DNA of 64,000 nt from Alphaproteobacteria bacterium. Lineage in GTDB: Bacteria; Pseudomonadota; Alphaproteobacteria; Micavibrionales; Micavibrionaceae. The position numbers and the translations under genes were made by a program. The stretch is from contig JAOUOR010000002.1 in NCBI GenBank assembly GCA_029880245.1, positions 1 through 64,000 on the forward strand, in the 5' to 3' direction. The notes below the pieces were generated by a model that was not told the origin of the DNA, searched no databases, and saw nothing but the letters and a program-made list of their open reading frames with translations. Shown piece after piece: positions 19,022 through 28,019 of the stretch (position 1 is its first letter; each line of letters opens with the position of its first letter).

Positions 19022-19543
19022 TTATCTTTTCATACCCATAAGAGCATTTGGATTAATGCTTGGTTTTTTCTTGCCCACTTTGCCTTTTTTGCCGCCGCCA
19101 CGTCTGTCATCTTGTAATTCCGTGTCGATCAAATCCTCAATATCCGGAAGTACACTCATCTGTATATCCTCAATGCAGGCACGAAAAAACTCACAGCCCT
19201 TGCCTTCCCAATCATAGATTTCATTAACGTAGCTCTCCCCCTTAACAGTAAGGTAACACGGTGACCATACGCCGTCTTTGGATGGTTTTGCACGTAATAG
19301 AAATATTTGCTGTGACCCTCCACCGATTGAGCCTGAGTCTTCATCCTCACTTTCATCCGAATCTTCATCATAAAGAAACTGGATTTCCGCCTCGACATCT
19401 TCAAGCCCGGGACCGGCACGCACCTCTGCACTACAGGAAATGCCTTTTTCATCATCATACAAAAACCAGGGACGGGTTTCATAAGCAGATAAATCATATC
19501 CTACCCCCAATCTTTCCATCAATTCTTTGTAATCAACGCGCAT
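19022..19543 (-). CDS. Hypothetical acidic/basic-tailed cytoplasmic protein
   Basis: An unrecognised 173-residue protein with no signal peptide or membrane helix. The N-terminal 55 residues appear folded, an acidic Glu/Asp/Ser run spans about 60-74, a second folded block with two Cys follows (about 78-135), and the tail is Gly/Lys-rich and basic (about 147-165), ending PNALMGMKR. It stands alone, converging on the chemoreceptor gene's upstream region. No function can be assigned. Confidence 0.65.
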   Translation of the reverse strand: MRVDYKELMERLGVGYDLSAYETRPWFLYDDEKGISCSAEVRAGPGLEDVEAEIQFLYDEDSDESEDEDSGSIGGGSQQIFLLRAKPSKDGVWSPCYLTVKGESYVNEIYDWEGKGCEFFRACIEDIQMSVLPDIEDLIDTELQDDRRGGGKKGKVGKKKPSINPNALMGMKR

Positions 19544-19745
19544 ATTGCTATCATATTATGATTATTTTATTGTATATAGAAAAAAATATGTTTTTTTGTC
19601 TTTTTATGATTTTCATTAACATTTCTTTTTGAAAAAAACTGTATTATACCAGATTATGGGGTAAAGCACGGGAGCTTCCGTTAATTTTTTGCGTAAAAAA
19701 TAGTTTTCAAAACATTTCTGTGACCTGAACGAGACATCATTATCT

Positions 19746-20522
19746 ATGAAAACAGTATTGACACAACTTATTCTTTGTCTATCGATTATGCTTTTTTCAG
19801 TAAGCCTTGTATCTGCCCAAATAGAGGGTGGATCTAGCGAAATAAAGAGCGCTTATGAAGTAGAGCTTGAGCAACTCAAGGAGATCGAGCCTGTTACATC
19901 ACCTAATATCGATTCTCAGGCTCAAAAACATTACCAAAGTAAAAATTTTGTGCTCGGGACTTTTCTTTTACTTTGTACAGCTATCACGGCTCTTGTTTTT
20001 ATCAGCTTCGTTCTGATGCGCGGTTTAAGCAAAATTGTCGATCTACAGCATAAAAGCTTTGATCTGGCCGCCAAAGAAAGAAAGCTTAAAGAACAAGAAA
20101 AAATTATTATCGCGACAATTCTGGATGCAGAAATTCGTGAAAATAAGGAAAAAATTGAAGCCTATCTTATGGTTTATGAAGAAACTTTCAAAGACTTTAC
20201 TAATTCCGGTCAAAAACCCAAATACCAAGAATCCGGTGATATCATACAAAAACAACCCTCCTTGTCCCGCTCTGTTTTTGACGGCAACACACATCGCCTC
20301 GAAATTGTTGGAGAACAACTAGCCAGTGATCTGGTCCATTATTATGCCCGCATCAAGACTATTCCTGAATATGTAGATCTGGAGCCTGATACACCGCTTT
20401 TAGAAGCCAGAAAATTGATTGAAACATGCGTAGAAAATGCCCGTAAACTCGGTGAGCTATCGGATAATATTTCTGAAAAATTCGTCTCTTATGCTCTTAT
20501 AAAGCAAAAAAACTACGAATAA
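19746..20522 (+). CDS. Membrane-anchored hypothetical protein
   Basis: An unrecognised 258-residue protein. It begins with a clear signal peptide or helix (about 1-24), has a short periplasmic stretch, a membrane helix near 63-88 (LLLCTAITALVFISFVLM) and then a long cytoplasmic, helical, charged domain that may form coiled coil. This topology suits a membrane-tethered sensor or scaffold, but no domain can be named. The next gene, lysS, is 141 bases away on the same strand. Confidence 0.7.
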   Translation: MKTVLTQLILCLSIMLFSVSLVSAQIEGGSSEIKSAYEVELEQLKEIEPVTSPNIDSQAQKHYQSKNFVLGTFLLLCTAITALVFISFVLMRGLSKIVDLQHKSFDLAAKERKLKEQEKIIIATILDAEIRENKEKIEAYLMVYEETFKDFTNSGQKPKYQESGDIIQKQPSLSRSVFDGNTHRLEIVGEQLASDLVHYYARIKTIPEYVDLEPDTPLLEARKLIETCVENARKLGELSDNISEKFVSYALIKQKNYE

Positions 20523-20663
20523 GCCAAAAGCCATACTTCCACAAGTTTTCAAAGTTTATGCCTAACATCGTTATGCTTATTGCAGCCCCCACTGTCATAT
20601 GCTATTCGTCTTCTGGACCGCACAGGCCAGAAAATGAAACACAATAATTAAAGACATAAAATT

Positions 20664-22175
20664 ATGACAGAAATTGCAGAAATATATAAATCGCGTCTTG
20701 CCAATCTGGACGGCTGGAGAGATATAGGTGTTGAACCTTATGCCAATAAGGTCGAAGTCACGCATCACGCAGGTGATTTACAGAAAAAATACGCCGATAT
20801 TGAAGCCGGTGTAGAGACAGGGGACGAAGTCACGGTGGCGGGACGCATTATGTCTGTGCGCAATAGCGGCATGTTCATCGATTTACAAGATCACACGGGC
20901 AAAATCCAGATTTTCAGTCACAAACAAAGCCTTGCCCCTAAATATATGGACACTTTAAAATTGTATGATCTGGGTGATATTATTACAGTTACCGGAAAAG
21001 TGCGTCGCACACCGCGAAACGAACTTACGATCAATTCCGAGCATATACAGCTTTTGAGCAAATCCCTCCAGCCTTTGCCGGAGAAGCATCACGGCATGAC
21101 CGATATCGAGCTTCGCTACCGCAAGCGCCATATTGATTTAACAGATAATGAAATTAGCAAGGATGTTTTCATCAAGCGCAGTAAAATTATCACGGCGATC
21201 CGTCAAACTATGCTGAATGAAGGATTTCTGGAAGTTGAGACCCCGATGATGCATCCCATTCCAGGCGGCGCCGTTGCCAAGCCTTTTGTCACTCATCATC
21301 TTGCACTGGACCAACAGCTTTATTTGCGCATTGCGCCCGAGCTTTACCTGAAGCGCCTCATTGTTGGCGGCATTTCGGATAAAATCTTTGAAATAGGACG
21401 CTGCTTTCGTAATGAAGGGCTATCGCCCAAACATAATCCTGAATTCACCTCGATCGAGGCATATCAAGCCCATGCGAATTACGAGGATATGATGGATCTG
21501 GTTGAAAAAACCGTACAGGAAGCCGTACGGGCCGTGCATGATGGCTCAACCAAAGTCACCTATAAAGAAAAAGAAATTGATTTTGGTGGAAACTGGCCGC
21601 GTAAATCCATGACCGAGCTTGTGAAAGAGAAAACAGGCATTGATTTCCTTAAGGTCACTGATCCGGAAGACGCCATCAAAAAGGGGCGCGAGATTGGTCT
21701 TGATGTGCCCGATGGTTCGAATTGGGGACAAGTGGTGGAAATAGCCTTTGATGAGAAAGTCGAAGATACGCTGGTACAGCCTATACATGTTACGGATTTA
21801 CCGATGGATATATCTCCTTTGGCTAAAGCCAAGAAGGACAACCCCTTACTGACCGAGCGATTCGAGAGCTTCGTCAATGGCTGGGAAATCGCCAATGCCT
21901 TTAGCGAGCTTAATGACCCGTTCGATCAATACAGACGCTTTAAGGCACAGGCCGAGCAAAAAGATGCCGGCGATGATGAGGCCCATCATTTTGATGAGGA
22001 CTTTATCGAGACCCTTGAATTCGGGATGCCGCCAACAGGCGGCCTTGGGATCGGACTTGATCGCCTCGTGATGCTGCTGACCGATTCCCACAATATCCGT
22101 GATGTGATTGCTTTCCCGACTATGCGCCCTGCTGCGGCAGCAAGTCTTGTGACCAGGATGGATAGTGAATCCTAA
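20664..22175 (+). CDS. lysS: Lysyl-tRNA synthetase, class II
   Basis: Charges tRNA-Lys. The 503 residues have an OB-fold anticodon-binding domain (about 55-150) and a class II catalytic core with motif 2 FEIGRCFRNEG (near 240) and motif 3 GLGIGLDRLVMLLT (near 470). It is the class II enzyme; many alphaproteobacteria carry the unrelated class I LysK instead, so the type may help place the lineage. The stop overlaps the next gene's ATG by one base (TAATG). Confidence 0.97.
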   Translation: MTEIAEIYKSRLANLDGWRDIGVEPYANKVEVTHHAGDLQKKYADIEAGVETGDEVTVAGRIMSVRNSGMFIDLQDHTGKIQIFSHKQSLAPKYMDTLKLYDLGDIITVTGKVRRTPRNELTINSEHIQLLSKSLQPLPEKHHGMTDIELRYRKRHIDLTDNEISKDVFIKRSKIITAIRQTMLNEGFLEVETPMMHPIPGGAVAKPFVTHHLALDQQLYLRIAPELYLKRLIVGGISDKIFEIGRCFRNEGLSPKHNPEFTSIEAYQAHANYEDMMDLVEKTVQEAVRAVHDGSTKVTYKEKEIDFGGNWPRKSMTELVKEKTGIDFLKVTDPEDAIKKGREIGLDVPDGSNWGQVVEIAFDEKVEDTLVQPIHVTDLPMDISPLAKAKKDNPLLTERFESFVNGWEIANAFSELNDPFDQYRRFKAQAEQKDAGDDEAHHFDEDFIETLEFGMPPTGGLGIGLDRLVMLLTDSHNIRDVIAFPTMRPAAAASLVTRMDSES

Positions 22176-24430
22176 TGAGTCAAGCTTTGAAAATTAAAAT
22201 CCTTGTTCTCGTTTCGGGATTGGCCGCACTTTCTTGGGAAACCATATGGCAAATTAAGTCTTCTCTGTCATTGGGCGTTTCTGCATGGGGTACCGCCGTC
22301 ACATTGGCCGCAACAATGGGTGGCCTGTGTCTTGGATCGCTTTTAATGGGAGCAATACTCAAGAACAAGAATCCGATGCACCCTTTACGAATCTATGCAG
22401 GGTTAGAAATTATTATCGGGCTATCCGGTCTGAGTATAAGCTTTATTTTCAAGTCTATCGAGCATCTCGATAGCTGGGCTTATTCCTTAGCCCCTGACAA
22501 CGCGTTTTTCGTCCATGTCTTTGGTATTGTTGCCGCTTTGAGTGTGCCGACATTCTGTATGGGAGCAACTCTTCCCGTTCTAGGCTTGATAGCCAAACAA
22601 TTCCGAACCTCTATTGCTACATTATACGGGCTCAACACTCTGGGCGCAGCAGCAGGCGTCCTTCTTGCGGCCTTTTTCTTTATTCCGGCCCTGACGATTA
22701 AAGGTGCTATTGGGACAATTGCTGTAATAAACTTTATCGTGGGGATACTCGCATGGTATAGTAGTTCCCCAGAAACCGTACAAACACCTACCGCTTTAAA
22801 CGAAAAGCCGACAAAAACCAGCACAGATACACCGCACTTATCCTTAGAAGCCGCATTTTTTCTGGTCTTTATCACAGGCTTTACCATATTTTTGCTTGAA
22901 GTTTCATGGTTTCGTTCCTTCACTGCCGCGTTTAAAAGCACAACAGAGGCTTTCGCTATTATGCTTTCCTGTGTGCTTCTGGCCTTAGGATTAGGTGCAC
23001 AACTTGCCCCGGATTTAAAAAAAATCGGTATAAAGCTTGGACATCTAGTTTGCATTTCCGGTATCGTTATTTTGCTTGCCACTCCGATTATAGAGCGTTT
23101 TGATTTGTTCATGTATTCTTACACACAAACTCCCTTTATTCTCTTTATACAGTGGTTTGGCAAGACTCTCCTTGTCATTGGTATACCTGTCACTCTCCTC
23201 GGTGCTGCTCTACCGTGGATTCTGGATGATCAGAATGACACTTCAAAATGGGGTAAGCTATATAGCATGAATGCTTTTGCCTCGATTTTAGGTGCGCTTA
23301 TTGCCGGATGGATTCTCTTACCCAATATCGGCTTTGCTCGGACTTCATGGTTGGCAGGAATTATCATCGTTCTAGGTGGCATTTTTCTGGTTTCTGCCAA
23401 AAAGAGAGCTGTTTTTGCTCTTGCCGCTTTAGCATCTTTAGTTTTGGCTGTGATCTTCGAATCTGGTGTTGGACGTACACGCGTACAAGGTACAGCGTCT
23501 TATACAGATATCAAACCTTCCGATATTGTCGAGGTTTTTGAAGGCCCCGAAGCCACATTATCTGTTGTCCAATACGGGCATAACCAGCGCTTTTTGTTTA
23601 TTGACGGCTTTATCGCCACAGGTCAGGCAGAAAAAGGTAAGGACTTGGTCGGAGAACATTACCTTTCATGGATGGGGCATTTGCCCATGATTATACACCC
23701 GAACCCAAAAAATGCACTGGTAATTTGCTTCGGTACAGGCCAGACAGCCAATGGTGTCCGCAAAGAGAATCCGGCTCATCTAGATATTGTTGATATCAAT
23801 AAAAATGTTTTCCGTTTGGCCCATCACTTTTCAGCCAATGAGAATGTGCTCGAAGATCCAAAAGTCAACACTATTGTCATGGATGGGCGTGCCTATATGA
23901 GACGTACGGACAAGACTTATGACGTAATTACACTAGAACCCATGCCACCTACTTTCGCAGGTGTAAACTCACTATATTCAAGAGAGTTTTACGAGCTAGC
24001 ACATAATAAACTTGATGCTGACGGCGTAATTGCCCAGTGGATGCCTTTCCATCTGGTTACATCACATTACAGCGCTTCAATTACCAGAACATTTATGGAT
24101 ATCTTTCCCAATACTATGCTTTGGATAGATCCACCCTCGACAACCGGGATATTGATCGGATCAAAAAACAAAAAGACAGATTTAACAAAAAGATTCCCAG
24201 GATTTAAGCGCAACATCACACGCGATATGAGTGAGAGTGAAGTACAAAACGCCGTTCTTATGGGACCAGAAAACCTTGCAAAATACGCAGCATATGGAGA
24301 GATGATTACAGACAACAACCAACTTTTATCTTATGGAAAAGCGTCCTATCTCTACAGGACGATTTCAAAAAAAACCAGTGACGAGAATTTTGATTTGCTG
24401 TATGCGGTTCTTGGAAAGGAAAAAGAGTAA
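22175..24430 (+). CDS. Membrane-fused spermidine synthase-like protein
   Basis: A 751-residue protein with about 12 to 14 membrane helices (residues 1 to about 430) followed by a spermidine-synthase-fold Rossmann domain (about 450-720). The block GVNSLYSREFYELA and the line DGRAYMR are typical of membrane-anchored SpeE-like proteins. The methyltransferase-type cofactor site is only partly recognisable, so aminopropyl transfer is not proven. Translational coupling with lysS is likely, since the start overlaps its stop. A transport or polyamine role is inference. Confidence 0.85.
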   Translation: MSQALKIKILVLVSGLAALSWETIWQIKSSLSLGVSAWGTAVTLAATMGGLCLGSLLMGAILKNKNPMHPLRIYAGLEIIIGLSGLSISFIFKSIEHLDSWAYSLAPDNAFFVHVFGIVAALSVPTFCMGATLPVLGLIAKQFRTSIATLYGLNTLGAAAGVLLAAFFFIPALTIKGAIGTIAVINFIVGILAWYSSSPETVQTPTALNEKPTKTSTDTPHLSLEAAFFLVFITGFTIFLLEVSWFRSFTAAFKSTTEAFAIMLSCVLLALGLGAQLAPDLKKIGIKLGHLVCISGIVILLATPIIERFDLFMYSYTQTPFILFIQWFGKTLLVIGIPVTLLGAALPWILDDQNDTSKWGKLYSMNAFASILGALIAGWILLPNIGFARTSWLAGIIIVLGGIFLVSAKKRAVFALAALASLVLAVIFESGVGRTRVQGTASYTDIKPSDIVEVFEGPEATLSVVQYGHNQRFLFIDGFIATGQAEKGKDLVGEHYLSWMGHLPMIIHPNPKNALVICFGTGQTANGVRKENPAHLDIVDINKNVFRLAHHFSANENVLEDPKVNTIVMDGRAYMRRTDKTYDVITLEPMPPTFAGVNSLYSREFYELAHNKLDADGVIAQWMPFHLVTSHYSASITRTFMDIFPNTMLWIDPPSTTGILIGSKNKKTDLTKRFPGFKRNITRDMSESEVQNAVLMGPENLAKYAAYGEMITDNNQLLSYGKASYLYRTISKKTSDENFDLLYAVLGKEKE

Positions 24431-24481
24431 ATGATTAATATTGTTGAAAATCCAAATCAACGCTAAAATAGAACGTTATAA

Positions 24482-25225
24482 ATGCTCCCAACTCTCTCCC
24501 GCAATGATGTCCCGCATATTGATACGGATCAGATGATCGAAATTGACCGGATGATGGCAGAGGAGTTCAACATCCTGCCAATGCAGATGATGGAAAATGC
24601 GGGGCGGGCAATCGCGCAGCTTGCACGGCTGCGGTTTTTAAACGGTGATCCCCGAGGCAAGAAAATTCTGGCACTTTCCGGAAATGGCGGTAATGGAGGG
24701 GATGCACTGGTGGCGGCAAGAATGCTTTTGAATTGGGGCGCGGATATGTGCATAGCTCTGAGTAAATCACCGGAAGAGCTTTCAGGTCTTGCCGAGCACC
24801 AACTCAAATCCATGCAGGCTATGAACATTAACGGCACGGACTCATCTGCCGATATCGGGGATTTAAAAAAACAGAATTTTGATCTGATTATAGACGGCCT
24901 GATCGGGTTTAGTCTTAAAGGTGCGCCTTATGGCTTAACCGGAGAATTGATCTCTTACGCCAATGAAACAAACACACCTATTTTGGCCGTTGATAACCCA
25001 TCGGGCATAAATTCTGGTGATGGCAGGGTTTTTGATCCGGCCATTAAAGCCGCCGCAACCCTAACTCTGGCCTTACCGAAAACAGGATTATATGAGGGAA
25101 AATGCGCGGCCTATATCGGGGAGCTTTACCTTGCCGATATCAGTGTTCCTCAAGAACTGTATGATAAATTGTCTCTATCCATCGGCCCGATATTCAGCGA
25201 AAGCGAAATTATAAAAATTGTCTAG
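24482..25225 (+). CDS. nnrE: NAD(P)H-hydrate epimerase (YjeF N-terminal domain only)
   Basis: Epimerises damaged NAD(P)HX so that the dehydratase can repair it. The 247 residues cover just the YjeF_N domain, with the phosphate-binding loop GNGGNGGD (about 65-72), the Asp in LIIDGLIGFSLKG and the NPSG motif near 170. The usual ADP/ATP-dependent dehydratase (NnrD) half is missing here; it must be encoded elsewhere or lost. It follows the spermidine-synthase-like gene by 51 bases on the same strand. Confidence 0.9.
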   Translation: MLPTLSRNDVPHIDTDQMIEIDRMMAEEFNILPMQMMENAGRAIAQLARLRFLNGDPRGKKILALSGNGGNGGDALVAARMLLNWGADMCIALSKSPEELSGLAEHQLKSMQAMNINGTDSSADIGDLKKQNFDLIIDGLIGFSLKGAPYGLTGELISYANETNTPILAVDNPSGINSGDGRVFDPAIKAAATLTLALPKTGLYEGKCAAYIGELYLADISVPQELYDKLSLSIGPIFSESEIIKIV

Positions 25226-25301
25226 AAAATTGCGGATCTGGATTTGATCCGGAGCTTACGAGAACAAGATTCCTGCTTTCGCAGGAATGACGTCAGCCAA
25301 G
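25226..25301. other. 3' intergenic of nnrE with a partial palindromic element
   Basis: Contains the hairpin ATTCCTGC-TTTC-GCAGGAAT at 25269-25288 followed by GACGTC, related to the TGTCATYCC...GGRATGACA element family. It sits between the end of nnrE and the 3' end of tRNA-Thr. Confidence 0.6.
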
Positions 25302-25376
25302 TGGTGCCGTTGAGAGGATTTGAACCTCCGACCCACGCATTACGAATGCGTTGCTCTACCCCTGAGCTACAACGGC
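25302..25376 (-). tRNA. tRNA-Thr (anticodon CGT)
   Basis: A 75-base cloverleaf on the minus strand: acceptor GCCGTTG pairs with CAACGGC, discriminator A, and an encoded CCA. The anticodon stem ACGCA/TGCGT encloses TTCGTAA, giving CGT. The T-arm reads GGAGG-TTCAAAT-CCTCT. It stands alone and is read toward nnrE. Confidence 0.95.
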
Positions 25377-25571
25377 ACATATAGTCATTTGAGATAGTTT
25401 CCGGACAAGGCGCGCGCGCCGCAGTGTATAAAAATTCGTAAGAAGCGAAGCAACGAAGTCCGAAACTAAAATCAAATTACTACGGATATGCAATTACATC
25501 AAAACTTATCCGTGTTTCAATCAAAAATTAGATCATTTTTCAGCATGAAATATATTTATAGGAAAAAATTC
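25377..25571. other. Non-coding stretch upstream of tRNA-Thr
   Basis: About 195 bases hold no convincing gene. The part next to the tRNA carries CG-rich GGCGCGCGCGCCGCAG and would include the tRNA promoter; the remainder is AT-rich and leads into the promoter at 25573. Confidence 0.5.
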
Positions 25572-25572
25572 C

Positions 25573-25601
25573 TTGACATTTTAAAAAATCTTGGATAGGG
25601 T
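25573..25601 (+). promoter_or_regulatory. Strong promoter, TTGACA-17-TAGGGT
   Basis: TTGACA at 25573-25578 is followed, after exactly 17 bases, by TAGGGT at 25596-25601. The predicted transcript starts near 25608, about 80 bases before the esterase-like gene. The perfect -35 and spacing make this one of the clearest promoters in the window. Confidence 0.6.
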
Positions 25602-25632
25602 TTTTACCACAAACACCGGAATTCCGTCTAAC

Positions 25633-25674
25633 AGCCACTCTCTGCCCCCCATGAGAGTGGCTTTTTTATTTTTT
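25633..25674 (+). terminator. Rho-independent terminator or attenuator in the 25688 gene leader
   Basis: AGCCACTCTC (25633-25642) pairs perfectly with GAGAGTGGCT (25653-25662) around a ten-base C-rich loop, followed at once by a U-rich tract with one A. Transcription from the promoter at 25573 would give a 60-65 base RNA. The Shine-Dalgarno AGGAG for the next gene begins two bases or so after the U-tract, so the gene depends on readthrough. Confidence 0.75.
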
Positions 25675-25687
25675 CAGGAGATATATC

Positions 25688-27883
25688 ATGCTTATACGTC
25701 TTGGCCGTGGAATGAACTCTGTGAGTTCAGCCCCGTCACCTTTTTCATTTGCCTCACTGGCCGATCTTGTTTTCTGGATCAATCCGGCCGATGGCAGCAC
25801 AATCACCCAGAGCAGTAATCTTGTTTCGCAGATTAATGACTTGTCCTCTAACGGGTTTCATGCAACCTCCATTAGTGCTGATCGACCGCTTACGAATGCC
25901 GCCACTATGAACGGTCAAAATGCCCTGAGCTTTGACGGCACAACATTTTTAACAAGTGATTCTCTGTCGACTTATCCAAATGGTAATGACAAGCCTTTTT
26001 CCATGCATTTAACGTTTAAGGCAAACTCTACGGCCGGAACACAGGTCATAGCAGGCTTTGGTGTTAGCTCAGGTGCGAATCCACTTTTCTGGTTCGGGAT
26101 ATCTGGTGGCAATTTCACCTTTACCAAGCGCGATGATAGCGGCTTACAGAGTATTACGACAATTGCAGCGGCTGATCTGGAAAATCATACAGTTTCTATT
26201 TTACACACCGGACTGGCCGTAACTATATGGCTGGACGGGCTGAAGGTTATTGATAGTGCGGCCAGTGATGTCGGTCTGGTTTCTTTGAATCAGTTTACAA
26301 TCGGGGCCTTGCGTAGAAATATCGGAGAGGAACAAAACTTTACCGGACTGATCGGTGAAATTCTTGTCTTTAACCGTTTTAACAGTTTAAGTGAAACCAA
26401 GACCATTCAAAATATTTTGATGGATAAATGGACCGGTTTGCCTAAAGCTTACGATTTCTTCCTGATTGCCGGACAGTCTAACGCGGAAGGCCGCGGGGCT
26501 AGCGCTTCTGCGCCTGCTGTGACAAAAGGTGCGGGATATTTGGCTGACGGTGCAGGAAATATTACAGCTTTGGCTGATCCGGTAGGCGGGGCGATCACAG
26601 GCAGTGCATGGCCCGCCTTTGCCAATGAATGGTTCGCGCGAACAGGCCGTAGCGCCGTATTTATCGAACAGGCCACTGGTGGGGCAGGACTTCTGGCGGC
26701 AACAGGATCGCCGAACTGGTCAACCACAGGAACATTATATGGGGCCAGTGTTACGGCTGCTAATAATGCATTATCTGATTTAGCGAATATTTTCACTCCC
26801 GACATAAGCTCAATCAATGTTCTTTGGGCGCAAGGCGAGACTGATGCAGTCAATATAAATGGCACAACAATCACGGCAGCACTCTATCAGACCGAGTTGG
26901 AAACGCTGATAGCAAATTATAAGACAGATCTTGGCATCAATTATTTCTTTATCTCGGAAATTGGACGGCAAAATGATGGCCTACTAGATACCGAACATAG
27001 TGATATAGGCAATGCCCAGCTTTCAGCAGCCGCAAATATATCCTACGCTTATGTGGTTTTTGCAGATGCAAAATACTTCCCTGAAGAAAGTAAGATGACC
27101 GATAATCTTCACTATAATCAGGCAGGATTAAACGAGATGGGTACGATTATGGCCAGAGCTGCCAGTAATCCGTTAGCTCTGTTTACGCCCGAATTTGTTT
27201 ACACCCTTGCAACATGGCATAGCGACGAGACTATTGTCGATAATAGCGGCATTGTTAATACATGGAGTGATAAATCCGGTAATGCTATAAATGTCACGGA
27301 ATTTACAAATCCTCCTGCCTTTGTGTCCGGCATGCCCGATGCTGTGCGCTTTGACGGCAGTAATGACGGCCTTCAATATTCCGGTGCCCTCTATAGCCTG
27401 TCTCCAATGTGGATGGTTGCCTTTCATAACCCCGATACCACCAATCAGGCTACGCAAATTATTGCTGGAAACCAAGGATCGGGCGTATCAAAAAACCGTG
27501 CCTATATGTTTAATCAGGGTGTGGATTTTGGAGATACGAATTTATTGCACCCGTCTCCTGTTTCCGGCTCCTATATTATTCAGGCCGCGCGCGTGGAAGG
27601 CACAGGGATAACAACGCAATATATTTCGCTGAATGGAGGCGCAGAAACATCCGGATCGGTAACCCGCAACGGGATTGCCTCCAATTTTTCTATAGGACAA
27701 TATGCCGTTTTAGGCGGCTTTCACTATGATGGTGATCTTTCTGAAGTTCTCACGGGGCTCGGCGCATTTTACGGCAAGCGCCGGGAGAAAATAGAAGGGT
27801 ACCTTGCCCATAAATATGGCATGACCAGCATTTTACCAAGCGGGCATCCTTATAAATCATCTCCGCCTTTAGTACAGGGGTAA
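25688..27883 (+). CDS. LamG / SASA-type carbohydrate esterase / LamG protein, phage-tail-like
   Basis: A 731-residue protein with no signal peptide. An N-terminal concanavalin/LamG-like jelly roll (about 15-250) and a C-terminal one (about 500-731, ending in the KIEGYLAHKYG and HPYKSSPP motifs typical of such repeats) flank a GDSL/SASA esterase domain. That domain has GQSN with Ser264, WAQGETDA, and the catalytic pair Asp472/His475 in DNLHYN. It may deacetylate sialic or other acetylated surface sugars. Architecture and leader resemble phage tail or virion-associated proteins, but no other phage genes adjoin it. Start fixed by AGGAG eight bases upstream. Confidence 0.8.
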   Translation: MLIRLGRGMNSVSSAPSPFSFASLADLVFWINPADGSTITQSSNLVSQINDLSSNGFHATSISADRPLTNAATMNGQNALSFDGTTFLTSDSLSTYPNGNDKPFSMHLTFKANSTAGTQVIAGFGVSSGANPLFWFGISGGNFTFTKRDDSGLQSITTIAAADLENHTVSILHTGLAVTIWLDGLKVIDSAASDVGLVSLNQFTIGALRRNIGEEQNFTGLIGEILVFNRFNSLSETKTIQNILMDKWTGLPKAYDFFLIAGQSNAEGRGASASAPAVTKGAGYLADGAGNITALADPVGGAITGSAWPAFANEWFARTGRSAVFIEQATGGAGLLAATGSPNWSTTGTLYGASVTAANNALSDLANIFTPDISSINVLWAQGETDAVNINGTTITAALYQTELETLIANYKTDLGINYFFISEIGRQNDGLLDTEHSDIGNAQLSAAANISYAYVVFADAKYFPEESKMTDNLHYNQAGLNEMGTIMARAASNPLALFTPEFVYTLATWHSDETIVDNSGIVNTWSDKSGNAINVTEFTNPPAFVSGMPDAVRFDGSNDGLQYSGALYSLSPMWMVAFHNPDTTNQATQIIAGNQGSGVSKNRAYMFNQGVDFGDTNLLHPSPVSGSYIIQAARVEGTGITTQYISLNGGAETSGSVTRNGIASNFSIGQYAVLGGFHYDGDLSEVLTGLGAFYGKRREKIEGYLAHKYGMTSILPSGHPYKSSPPLVQG

Positions 27884-28019
27884 CCTCATACGAATTCTCC
27901 ACGAATATTAGGGTAATCTTAATCGTTAGAGCGTCATAGTAAGCTATAGAAAATTGTGTTACAATTATACTATATGACGTAATATTGATATTCGATAATA
28001 AAGGAAGAGAGAATATCCC

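Noticed and set aside
20558-20647. A 29-codon ORF between the membrane protein and lysS
   Set aside because: No promoter, Shine-Dalgarno or recognisable peptide was seen; the frame length is within chance.
27884-28019. clpS upstream of clpA
   Set aside because: The 136 bases before clpA hold no ClpS-like frame; clpS must be elsewhere or absent.
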